From the NCBI GenBank assembly GCA_949775045.1, contig OX459107.1, positions 9,574,250-9,638,249 on the forward strand: DNA of 64,000 nt. Reading direction: 5' to 3'. Below, in pieces: positions 1 through 12,400 of this stretch (positions are counted from its first letter, which is position 1; the number at the start of each line of letters is the position of its first letter). The notes beneath the pieces are model-generated. The model was given only the letters and a program-made list of their open reading frames with translations, ran no database searches and was not told where the DNA came from. The DNA comes from Metridium senile. Taxonomy: Eukaryota > Cnidaria > Anthozoa > Actiniaria > Metridiidae. A program made the translations under genes and the position numbers.

Positions 1-54
1 AGCATTTAGTTAGAAAGGAATAATAAAAGTTCAGCTTGAGCAGATCTTCTTTAA

Positions 55-260
55 TAAATAAATAAATAAATAAATACATAAATAAATAAATAAATAAATA
101 AATGATTAGATCAATAAATAAATAAATAAATAGATAAATATACATTAAATGGATAAATAAATAAATAAATAAAAATAAATAAATAAAAATAATAATAAAA
201 ATAAAACAATATATGAAAAAATAAAATGAAATATATGAAAAAATAGAATAGAGAAAGTAA
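55..260. repeat. (AATA)n-type microsatellite in DCTN1 intron 5
   Basis: About 200 bp of AATA/TAAA tetranucleotides with interruptions (ATAAATAAATAAATACATAA and similar). Simple sequence with no coding signal. The rest of 1-423 is AT-rich unique DNA. Confidence 0.9.
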
Positions 261-423
261 TTATAATATAATGCTGTATCATAAAAATAATAAAACAAAA
301 ACAATGTTTTTACAAGCATAATCAGTCCAAACACATTATTGCATGACTAGTAAAAAAAAAAAATCACTGTTTTGCATAAAGTACAACTGCACTTTAATAA
401 CAAAAAACATCAATTGTTTTTAC

Positions 424-495
424 CTTTTTAGCTGCTGCTAGCTGGTTCTGTAAGTCTCTCTGAGCTTCTTGCCATTTACTTTTGTATTCTATCAT
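424..495 (-). CDS. DCTN1: DCTN1 exon 5: coiled-coil continuation (24 residues)
   Basis: A 72-nt exon reading [20 protein letters not shown] and then AAKK, which continues the conserved LEQ...KSK...Q..LQ coiled-coil pattern of p150Glued. Acceptor GTTTTGTAG|ATG, donor AAAAAG|GTAAAA. It is the last exon of the gene visible in this window; 1-423 is the following intron, mostly AT-rich simple repeat. Confidence 0.82.
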
Positions 496-3400
496 CTACA
501 AAACACAAAAACACATTAGATATAAACACACACACTACATCACATTAAAATCAAAAACAATAATAACAAATTTCAATTAAATTTCACCATCGACAATGAC
601 TCACGATTTAATGATATATTATTATCTTAACCTGATGAAGGCATCAAAATGACACCAAAACATTATTCTAACTTCTTATCCCTGATTTTTTTTGCTATAT
701 GTACGACAAAGTATTCTTAAATATCATCAAAAATAATTGCAAATTATTACTGCATTATTTCAGGAAATAAATGCTATAATAATATTCTTCAAACTAACAA
801 AACTATACTGAGCAATTACAATATTAATTCTCAGAGGAAATTCCCAAATTAAGATTCAAATATATACCAATTATCTTTCCAAACCAACTAATCAGAATTA
901 TAATTCTAGTATTATATATTACTTTAGGAATCAAAGTAGTAAAACATTTAACCTGCAGTTGATGGAATTGTATTTGAACACAGCCATTTTTTCTTGCAAC
1001 TCAGTGTTTACATTTACACAGGTGAGAAGAACCCAAAGCATAGAATTTCAATAAATTGAGCTCAGAACTCGTTTTCAACTTAACAGCAAAAAAATCGCAC
1101 TAACGTTTTTGAAAAAATGAAATTTTAGCTCCAAAGTAAGCCAATGGAAGATTGTGCTTCAATGTTTTCCTTGAAAGTTGTAGACTAAGGTTTTAAGTTT
1201 AATAACAAAATTTGCATTTTTTACCAAATTAAAAGCTGGGCAGTGGGGAGTTGTTAGCCACTTATATGGTAACTATGGCAACACTTTTATTTAGCAGGAA
1301 TTTGATTTGTTTATATTTGATTTTCATGCAAGTTTTTCTTGTTCTTAAAGAAAACATTTTCATTTCAATCAGGCAATTAATTATGACAAATCAGTAAGAA
1401 TATAGTTTTAAAATAATGTTCTCAAAGTGTCTTAGTTCTTGCAAATTGGAGATCAAAAAGCAGTGAAAATCAATATTGCTTTAACATAACTGTGACTTTA
1501 GAATTACTTTGGTCTTGATATTCGCAAACTAACTACCGGATGTGTTAAACTAAAGGTGATGATAGGCCTGGATAAAATGTATGTTTTTAAAGCACCACAG
1601 CTAATTTCTTCACTATGTTTTGAAAATAAATATGCAATTTGTGTGAAATTCCTGTGAAAGTGTGAAATTTATCACAATTTTATGTTACAATTTTGTGAAT
1701 TTAAGGTATGCTTAAAGTATCATCCCCGACAGCCCAAAGTAACGGTAAACAGCAATTTTAAAAACAACAATTTGATAATTATCAGGAACAGTATTTTAAT
1801 TTAGTTTCTTTTTTTTCTTTTCCAAGTTATTCTATTGCAAGTATTGTGATTCCTTTGAGTGGGAAAATATGGAAAAGTAGTCTATATTGAACTTCTTCAT
1901 AAAAATGGGTTTCCTGTATACTATCATGTTTGTAAGTTTTACTGATGGGTTCCCTGTGTACCTTCATTTATGAAAGTTTGATTGAAGGGTTTCCTATGTA
2001 CCATCATGTTCAAAACTTTAAAAATGGGTTCCCTGTGTCCCATCATGTTTAAACCTTTTCTAATTTAAAAAAAGGATTCCTCATGGGTTCCCTGTGTTTC
2101 ATCATGTTCAAAAGTTTTACTAATGGGTTCTCTGTGCATCATCATTTTTAATATTATTATTGATGGGTTCCCTGCGTACCATCATGTTAAAAAACTTAAC
2201 TTATGGGTTCCCTGTGTTCCATCATGTTCTAAACTTTACTAAAGGGTTCCCTGTGTACCATCATGTTTAAAATTTTATTGTTTCGCTGTGTACCACATGG
2301 TCGAGCAAATTTTCACATCACCATTTTTATGTCAGAAATGGGAGATTTCAATCACTAACTGCGCTGATGAAGACTGCTAAAAAAATTGCCATGGCAGCAG
2401 CAAGCACTCTTGATGATTTTCAGGCAGCAATTGAAATTCACTCCAACAAGAATAGAAAATGGTCTAGTGTCTCTTTGACTTTATATTCTGTACCTGTTCT
2501 AGCTGCATTCTTGTTTTCTCCAGTTCTTTCATCTTGTACTTATCTTCTTGTCTCTTGGCTTTCAGTGTGTCAACCTTGCCCTCTAGGTCTATTATTGTCT
2601 TGTCTTTTTCAATGACCTTGCGCTGTAATTCTATGAACTCATCAGCTGATATACTAGGACCTGAAATATATTATTGCACATTTATAATCAAATCAATCAA
2701 TCAAACAAACAAACAGTGGAGATATAAAAAAGGGCATAAATACGTTTTTGCTACAAGAAGAATGAATACATGCATGCAAACACAAATAAAACTAAATTTC
2801 ATAAACACTAAAGCATAATTTAAGAAAGTAAATGGGATTTTGGCTTGCAAAAGAGAACCCAATCAATAATGTGGATGTGTTTTTGTTTCCAGAGATGCAG
2901 ATGACCATTTTATTGAGCTTTGATTACAATGAGAAAGTTAACCAGTTTCACTTCATTCCTCAAGGGACCAACAGTGGAACTCCTCTCATCATCATCATCA
3001 TTTTTGCAGCCTCTACCCCGAACCTTCAATAAACCAGAACTCTCTCTCTAAACCAGACCTGCTTAAGTCCTAAATTTTGAACAGGTACAAATACAGCGTA
3101 AAATCTCATTTTGATGTTTTTCCGCTGTATTTGTATTTATAATGGACATTTTCTTGGACCCAGCACTGGTATAAAGGGGTTTTTACTGTATGGAGCTGTG
3201 AAACAAGCAGGGTTTCCAACACCTTTTAAGTACAAAAAAAAAAATCAAAGGTACACACAATTATAGAGAATAATAAAAGTTGGTTTGTCTCAAATTTAAA
3301 GAAAAAATCTGGAGCCTTATATTACACAATACATCCACATCTAGTTATTTCACCAACCTGAGGACTTCCTCTCTGCTTTCAAGCCAAATGGAGATTGTTT

Positions 3401-6400
3401 CATATCTGCTGTAGCACCAGATAAACTGGTGGCACTAGCGGCTGTAGCTTTAGGTGCTGGCGTAGCAGCTGATGGTGGGGGAAGGCCTGATGATGGTGCA
3501 ACAAGACCTGAGGGTGGGTTGGCTGTACTTGTTTTAGGACTGTGTAGTTTGGACGATGGTGGTGATCTCTTAGCTTGGTTCACATTTTCCAGGGAACCTC
3601 TAGAGCCAAGTGACTGGAAAAGATAAGGATGAATGATGATGATAATGATGATAACAATAATTGAAAAAAATAATGAAAATGATGATGACGATGATGATGA
3701 AGATAATGATGATAACAATAATGATGATAACAATAATGATGATAATAATAATGATGATAACAATAATGATGATAATAATAATGATGATAATAATAATGAT
3801 GATGATAACAATAATGATGATAATAATAATGATGATAACAATAATGATGATAACAATAATGATGATAATAATAATGATGATAACAATAATGATGATAATA
3901 ATAATAATAATGATAATAATGATGATAACAATAATGATGATAACAATAATGATGATAATAATAATGATGATAACAATAATGATGATAATAATAATGATGA
4001 TAACAATAATGATGATAACAATAATGATGATAACAATAATGATGATAACAATAATGATAACAATAATGATGATGATAATAATAATGATGATAACAATAAT
4101 GATGATAACAATAATGATGATAACAATAATGATGATAACAATAATGATGATAACAATAATGATGATAACAATAATGATAACAATAATGATGATGATAATA
4201 ATAATGATGATAACAATAATGATAACAATAATGATGATGATAATAATAATGATGATAACAATAATTGAAAAAGATACAGTAATGAAGATGATAACTATGA
4301 TGATAACAATAATGATGATAATGATGATGTTAACAATAATTGGAAAATATAATGACAATCATGAGAATAAAATAATAATAGCAATGATAATGATTATCAA
4401 AACAATGTTAGTAAAAGATAATGACAAGGAGAATGATTATAGCAATAACTTTATAAGAAGCATTGATGATAATAATGATGATAACCTGGTGAAAAATATG
4501 ATATTGATGCCAACTATGGTAATGATAATGAAACCAACGAAAGTAAAAGATAATGACAGTGAGAATGATAATGATGATAATATATAGCAAAGATCATAAT
4601 GATGATTTGTATTCAATTTTATATATATATTTATATATATATATGTGGATATGTCTATACTGACGGTAAAGTGCTCAATACATTAAAATGTAGAGCGTTA
4701 TAGATTGTAGGTGGATTAATGACAAGACATCACTTTTTCTGTAACTCTGAGTTTCACGCTTACGCGATCTTCAGACAGACTTTAATGTCTGAAGATCGCG
4801 TAAGCGTGAAACTCCGAGTTACAGAAAAAGTGATGTCTTGTCATTAATCCACCTACAATCTATATTTTTATATATATATAATATATATATATGATACATT
4901 ATTTAAAATTATCTAGATTGACACAATGATCCAAAATTAAGTAAGCTCCTATTAATAAAAACGCTGTTAAAACGTTCAGTTGTTATTCTTGGTATAATGA
5001 ATGAATGGCCCCTATTTCTTAAAATATGATTCCTGGTGGGTGGCAGTAGATGAAACAGTGGACAATTATCATGATAATTACAGATAAACTATTTTACCTT
5101 GTCTTTCCTCAATGCACTTGCTGGCTGTTTAAGCTGTGTTGTTCTAGGTGGTGTGGCGGATCCTGCACCATCATCTATGACATTGATCTGTGACTGGCGT
5201 ACAAAGATACCATGGTTTTCTGGACACTTGAAATACTCCTTTCCTTGAACTAAAGTACCCAGGAATGAATACATTAGATTCTTAATCAGCTATTCAGTCA
5301 TATTAATTAAGGCAGCAGGGACATCACAGCAGCTCATACCAATTCATAGATCCACAATTTGCTTGAGTGAACATGAAACAATTGCGCAGTATTCCCACTG
5401 GAATATAGAATGTCTGACAAACATTGTAGATTTCAGAAAGATTCACCAAATTTGCTGTTTTTTTCCTAACGTACTCTTAGAATACATAAATTCCAAAACC
5501 GACTTATAAAGTTTTCAGCAATCTATGTATATTCATGCTGTAAATTGAGAAAATTGTATTTGGCTTGTCAGACGTAGCAACAGTAACTAAGATAGAACAA
5601 AATGGATAGTGGATCTATGAATTTTAGTGGTCCCTGTAGATTGGTCAAACCTCCAGTGGGGGAGGGTGTGCACAGTACTCTTGTATATATGCGGTATGTT
5701 CCGCTGGATGGTGTATGTTTTTTTTGCCTTGCTGTCTTAAACAGAGTATTCATTTTACCAAAATTTTGGAACGCCCTCCCAAAAGACATTCAAGACATTA
5801 CATCAATTAAGGCTTTATAGGCGTCCACTAACATTTTCCTTTTTAAAACTTTATATGAACAGAACTAATGAATGATTTTGATTATATATAAGGTAGTCAT
5901 ACCTATATTGTAATATGGCTACAATAGTATGCGGGCTCTGATTAGCTGATTTCCGATTTCTGTTACCATGACAATGGTCTGATTTTAGTATATTTTTCAG
6001 ACCAGGAAATTAAAAACAACTTGTAAAGTATTGCAATAAATATTTTGTTAAAGTTTTGCCGTTAAAATAGAGTACATTAATTTATTGTCTTCAATAGGGT
6101 ATGGATTTTAGACCTCGGAACATCCCTATATTTTACATAAAAAGTCTTTAAAACTTACTAAGATTTCTTTTAACAAATACAAATCTTTTGAAGCCATGGG
6201 GATGTTTGTCAAATCATCATCTGCGAATATTTCTCTTTTCTTGATTTACAAACCCCCACCATCAAACCGTAATAATTTTTCTAATACCATGTTTTTTGAG
6301 GAATTTACACTTTTTCTAGAACAGTTTTCAACTGTTTCTAGCTCTTTGATTTTGTTGGGAGACTTTAACTTTCATATAGAAGATCCCTGTAATTCTGCAG

Positions 6401-9400
6401 CTGTAAGGTTCTTAAATATTCTTGAAATATTTAACCTAAAACAGCATGTTAAACATCCTACTTACAATAATAAACATATTCTCGATCTGGTGATCACTAG
6501 AACAGGAGATAATGTGATCAATAACATCTCTGTCTCTGATCCTGTCATTTCTGATCATTATGCTGTTTTTGGCGATCTTATGATTGCTAAACCACCTTTT
6601 CAGCAAATTGTCTCTAAATGCCGTAACTACAAAGCTATCAACAAAGATCAATTTTCACTTGACGTTTCTAACTCATCTCTAGTGACATCTCCACCTAATG
6701 ATATAGACGAACTTGTACAGCAGTATGATTCTGCACTCACTTCAATCCTTAACACTCATGCTCCATCTAAGGAACGCATTATCACACTGCGTCCTTCTAC
6801 GCCTTGGTACTCACCAGAAATAAAAGCTGAAAAAATTAAACGACGAAAGCTAGAAAAATCATGGCGGCGTTCGCGTTTAACTGTCGACAGGGAGCTCTAT
6901 GTACAACAGTGCGAGGTCGTTAAGAAATTGATCAAGAGATCTAAAGAAGAATTTTTTGCCAATCTTATAAATGAACAACAGACTAATCAAAAGGTACTTT
7001 TCTCTACTTTTGAAAAGATGGTCCACAAGAATGCAGATAAGATCTATCCCTCTGCCAACTCACCTCGTCATCTTGCCAACAAGTTTGCTGACTTTTTCAT
7101 TGATAAAATTAAAGGAATTCAGACTAAATTCAATGATATTACCTCTGCACCGGTCTTTCAATCTGCAACAATAAATAGCTATCTCAATTCTTTTTATGAA
7201 ATTTCCTCTGAGGATCTTTCTAAACTACTTCTCCCCTTGGTTACTAAATCTTCTGATCTTGATCCTCTTCCGGGCAAAATCCTAAAGAATTGCATTCACC
7301 TTTTAATTCCTACCATTACCAAAATTGTAAATTTGTCCTTGGTCTCTGGAACTATGCCATCTAAGTTAAAACAAGCTTTGATCAGACCGTTGCTTAAAAA
7401 GCAAACCTTGTCCCCCAAAGAGTTTTCAAGCTTTAGACCTATCTCAAATTTAAAATTTTTATCTAAACTAATTGAAAAGGTTGTTGCCTCTCAATTGAAT
7501 GAACATCTTGAGAATAATAATCTTCATGTCTGTCTTCAGTCTGCTTACAAAAAACATCACAGTGTTGAGACAGCTCTCTTGAAGGTGCACAATGATATCC
7601 TGTGTGCTATTGATAAACAATGTTCAGTTTTTCTTGTTCTTCTTGATTTATCGGCGGCCTTTGACACAGTTGACCATAATATTTTACTTGAAAGACTCTC
7701 TACAAGTTTTGGTGTCAAAGGAACCGCCCTGAAATGGTTTGAATCTTATCTCACCGATAGAAAGTTTTATGTGAGCGTCGAAGGTGGCACATCTGACTCC
7801 CATTCTTTTAACTGTGGTGTCCCCCAGGGATCTGTCTTAGGACCTATACTATTCTTACTATATACGGGCCTCACCTATAGCTGATATTATCCATTCTCAT
7901 AATATCGACTATCATCTTTATGCTGATGATACTCAACTGTATGTTTCTTTTTCTTTGTTTGGTCTGACGCAAGGAATAGACATACTAAAACGCTGAACTC
8001 AACTTTATTCGGCGTATTCCTTGTACAAAACGTGTCAGAACAATAATTATTACAAAACAGCCCCACTAGGGGAGGGGTGGAACTATTGTTCAATGTTCAT
8101 ATCTCTGAGGGGCTCTGAGGGGCCTTCCATATCTGCTTGTACGGGCTCTAACATCTTCCCCACTTTGTCCCACTGGTTTTGGGACAACATCTAATGTATC
8201 TGTAGGTTTACAACTTTGAACAGGACTAATACATGTTTCCCCACCGTTTGGAGAAAAGTCTCTTTTCTGTTGTTGCTGACACGAACTTGTTTCAACTTCT
8301 AACTTGTGTAAACGTTGCACTGGTCTGTTGAGAACACCTCGTTGTGTTCTGACGGTCGCTGTGCGAATAAGCTTGTCCTTTCCTGTATAAACCTTTTCAA
8401 CTTTGGCTAGTGTCCAATTGACTCGAGACACATTGTCCTCTGAAATCATAACGATGTCTCCTACACGAATTGGGGTTTCCTCTTTAAACCACTTGTTTCT
8501 AACATTGAGCTGATGAAGATATTCTTTCTGCCAACGTCCCCAGTATTGATTCAGTAATCTAAGGAGGTACAAATATCTTCCAATAGCTTTATTACTCGAG
8601 TCCTTTTGGTAGTCTTCTAAGTCTTCTGGTATGCTTTGAAGAGGTCTTCCGATGGTGAGATGAGCTGGAGTAATGGGTACTGGGTCTCTTGGGTCATCGC
8701 TGACAGCAGTTAAAGGTCTAGAATTTACGACACTTTCTATCTTGATAAGCAACGTGTTCAACTCTGAGTAGGTAAGGAGGGCTTTACCAAGAATCTTCCG
8801 TAGTGGTTCTTTAACTGATCTGACCATACGTTCCCACCAACCACCGCGCCAGGGGGATCGTTCCGTTATGAACTTCCACTTGATACCTCTGGCAGACATC
8901 TCTGCTTTGATGTTGTCTTGATCTATCATGTCTGCTGGAAGTCTACATTCGACTTTAGTGCTATCGTACAATTTCTTGAGCTGTTTACTTGCAGACTTGA
9001 AAGTCTTTGCGTTGTCTGACCATATCGTGCTACAAAGACCTCTACGACCTGTCATACGGGCGAATGCTTGAAGAAATTCATCTGTAGTTAAGCTAACGGT
9101 TAGTTCAAGGTGGATCATACGGGATGACGCACAGGTGAAAATGCAAACATACGACTTCTTTGTGCTGGAGCCCTCTTTGATATAAAGAGGACCTGCAAAG
9201 TCAATACCAATGTGTGTAAACGGTAATGATGGCGTGACTCTCTCCGCTGGTAAGGGTCCCATCTTCTGTGTACAGGCTTTGACTTTCTGCTTTGGCATGT
9301 AACGCATCGTCTGATGATACGTTTAACTTCTCGTCTTCCTTGAGTGAGCCAGATCTTTTGTCTTAGAGATGACAACACTGCTTCTGGCCCAGCGTGCAAT

Positions 9401-12400
9401 AAGTGCTTATGAGTGTCTAATACAATCCTCTCTACTACTGGGTGTCCATGTGGTAGTATCATAGGGTGCTTTACGTTTTCAGGGATCTCAGCAAATTGCA
9501 AACGTCCTCCTACTTTTATCAGTTGATCTTCTTTGTCGAAGTAGGGGTCTAACTTAAGTATGCGACTGTTGTTGGGAATAGTACTTCCAGTCTTTAACAA
9601 GGTGTATTCTGATTGATAAGTTTCCTGTTGAATCCATCTGATGCACTGTAACTCTGCCTTGTTAAGCTCATCGACTGTTGGCTCTGTCTGTGAGGGTTTG
9701 TTCTTTGTCTTGAATAGATGTGCTGCTCTTTGAACGTATGCTGTGACGCGCTTTACCTTCAACCATGAATCATAGCGAGTCATGTCAAGTGACGGTTTTG
9801 ACACAACAGCTGCGTGGGTATGAACTGCACGCCTTTCTTTATCACACTCTTCGGGCATCTGCTGGTTTATGTCTTTCAATCCTGGAGGGGGTGCTTCGGT
9901 ACATAGACTTAACCACGAGGGGCCTTTCCACCATAGTTCACTTTTAGCCATCTCGGAACAGGAAATTCCACGTGTTAATAGATCTGCTGGGTTATCTTTA
10001 GTTGGGCAGTATTTCCAGCATTTAGGTTCACAGAGTTCCTGTATTTCTGCTACACGATTTGCTACGAATGGTTTCCACAATGCACTGTTACGCCTGATCC
10101 AATGAAGTGCAACCATACTGTCGGTGTAGCATACAATGTGATTTGAATCTACTGAAAGTGTTTCTGCGACATAGGTGACTAATCTTGCATTTACTAATGC
10201 GGCTAGTAGCTCCAGTCGAGGCAATGACACTGTTTTTACTGGTGCTACTCTTGATTTAGACATTACAAGTTGTGTAGTGATGTGTCCACCTTCATCTGTG
10301 ATACGAATGTACACTGCGGCTCCATAAGCCTTAGGCGATGCGTCTCCAAATCCGTGAATTTCAACCTCAGAGTCCCTTCCGATTCCTTCTCCAAAGCAGC
10401 GTGCGATGGTGACGTCAGCTAACTTTGGCAACTCTGTTTGCCATGCGGACCATTCCTTTTGAATATCTTTTTCTAGTGGGTCGTCCCAATCTAGGCCTCT
10501 GCGCCAAAGTTCTTGGAATAGTATCTTCACCCTAACAGTGAACGGAGTTATCAATCCTAACGGCTCGAACACTCTAGCAGCGTGACTGAGCACAGTTCGT
10601 TTCGTAGGTGAAACACAAGACGCAAGTACTGCTTGCGGCGGAACAAATCTAAAGCAATCTGACTTTAGGTCCCATGAAACACCAAGTGCTTTCGTTGATT
10701 CAGCTTGCGTCGTGAGGTTGACGATGGATGGTGATTCATTTTGTTCAGATTGAGTGCTGTCAATCACTTGTTGCGAATTACTGGCCCATTTTGTTAAGTT
10801 AAATCCTGCAGCCTTCATTATAGTGGTCAGTTCACGTTTCAGTTCTAGTGCAGATTCCTCCGTTTCTGCACCTGTCAAACAGTCATCAACATACATATTG
10901 TCTAAGAGCTCTCTTGCAGCTCTTGGAAATGTGTCAAGATAACCAGTAACGTGTGCATGGATTGTTGCGATTGCGAGAAATGGGCTACAATTAAGTCCAA
11001 AGGTCAGTCTCTTCATCCTGTAAATGCGAGGTTCTTCATCTGAGTTCAAATCTCTCCACAGGTAACGGTGTACATCTTGATCTGACCTTGCGATTTTAAT
11101 TTGCAGAAACATCTTTTCAACATCTGCAAGTAGGCCAATTTTGTGGGTACGAAAGCGTATGAGAACTGACGCTAGATTTGGTTGCAAGGCAGGACCGGGA
11201 AGAATGCAATCGTTGAGAGATACATCTTGCCCGTCCTTCGCTGAGGCATCGAAGACAATTCTACATTTGGTTGTAGCTTTATCGTCACGAAATACTGCAT
11301 GGTGTGGAAGGTATTTTATGTTCTTGCTTTCTTTCTCTTTGTCATGTACTTCTTCTGCAAATCCTCTTTCAACATACTGATTGATTGCATCTGAATAAGT
11401 TTTAGCTTTCACAGGATCACGATGCAGCTTCCTTTCAACTCCTTCTAGTCGTTTCAAAGCATGTTGATAGTTGTTTGTCAGATCTGCATGGTTTGGTTTC
11501 CATGGCAGTTGTACTTCGTAATTAGATCCATCAAATTTCAGTCCACGATTAAAGTCTTCAACTGCACATTGTTCTTCTTTTGATTGTCTCGGACATTCAT
11601 CCTTTGCAATTCCAATTGCTTCTAGCTCCCAAAATCGTTTCAATGTTCGAGTGATTTCAGTGTTCTCAACAACAGCAAACATTGAAGTAGTACTTTTGCT
11701 TGCCCCTACTACAGGGCCTGTAAGTATCCATCCCAGGATTGACTCAACAGCTGTTGGTGAGTTAGGAGAGCTTCCCTTAATGCAATTTCCAGTTACAAAG
11801 CTGTAATAAAAGTCTGCACCGATCAATACATCCACTTCAACTGAGTCACGTGGGTATGAGTCTGCAAAGTTCAAGTTCCTTAGATGGATGTTGTCATGAA
11901 GATTCAGTTTTACTGGTCCAAGTTGATTGCAAATCTTTGGGATAGCAAGAGCCTCTATTGTAACAGCGATGTCAGGTGAATGGTTATTAACTTCAGAGAG
12001 AGAAAACTTCACACGTTGTAGTCTCTTTGTCTCACTTGTATTGCCGCCCAATGTTGTGACACTTATCGATTCTGTTGGACCTTTCAAGCCAACAGCTTCT
12101 GCGATGTTTTTGCGAATATATGATCTCTGACTTCCAGAATCAAGTAGTACACGTGCTTGTATTGTCTGCCCATTTGCAGACAGCTCAGCAACTGCTGTAG
12201 GTAACAATGTTTCCATTGGTTTTTCAACGTTGGTTGAAGCAAATCCACTTAAGGTAGGGGTAGGTTGTTCGTGCAATAACTGATGATGATGTTTACCACA
12301 ATTAGCCACTGAACATTTTGGTTGGCGACAAATCTTCGAATAATGTTTGTTATGAGACGGCTTTAAGCAATTAAAGCATAGTTTGTTTGATTTGACAATC

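Noticed and set aside
3350..4590. Long ORFs of poly-Leu/Ser, poly-Ile/Val, poly-Asn/Asp and poly-Met/Ile on both strands
   Set aside because: They are translations of a triplet microsatellite. Only 3358-3613 on the minus strand is a real exon (DCTN1 exon 3).
8090..8093. Duplicated ORFs starting [13 protein letters not shown] at 7887-8093 and 13876-14091
   Set aside because: Both are LTR sequence of the BEL/Pao element read in the same frame; not separate genes.
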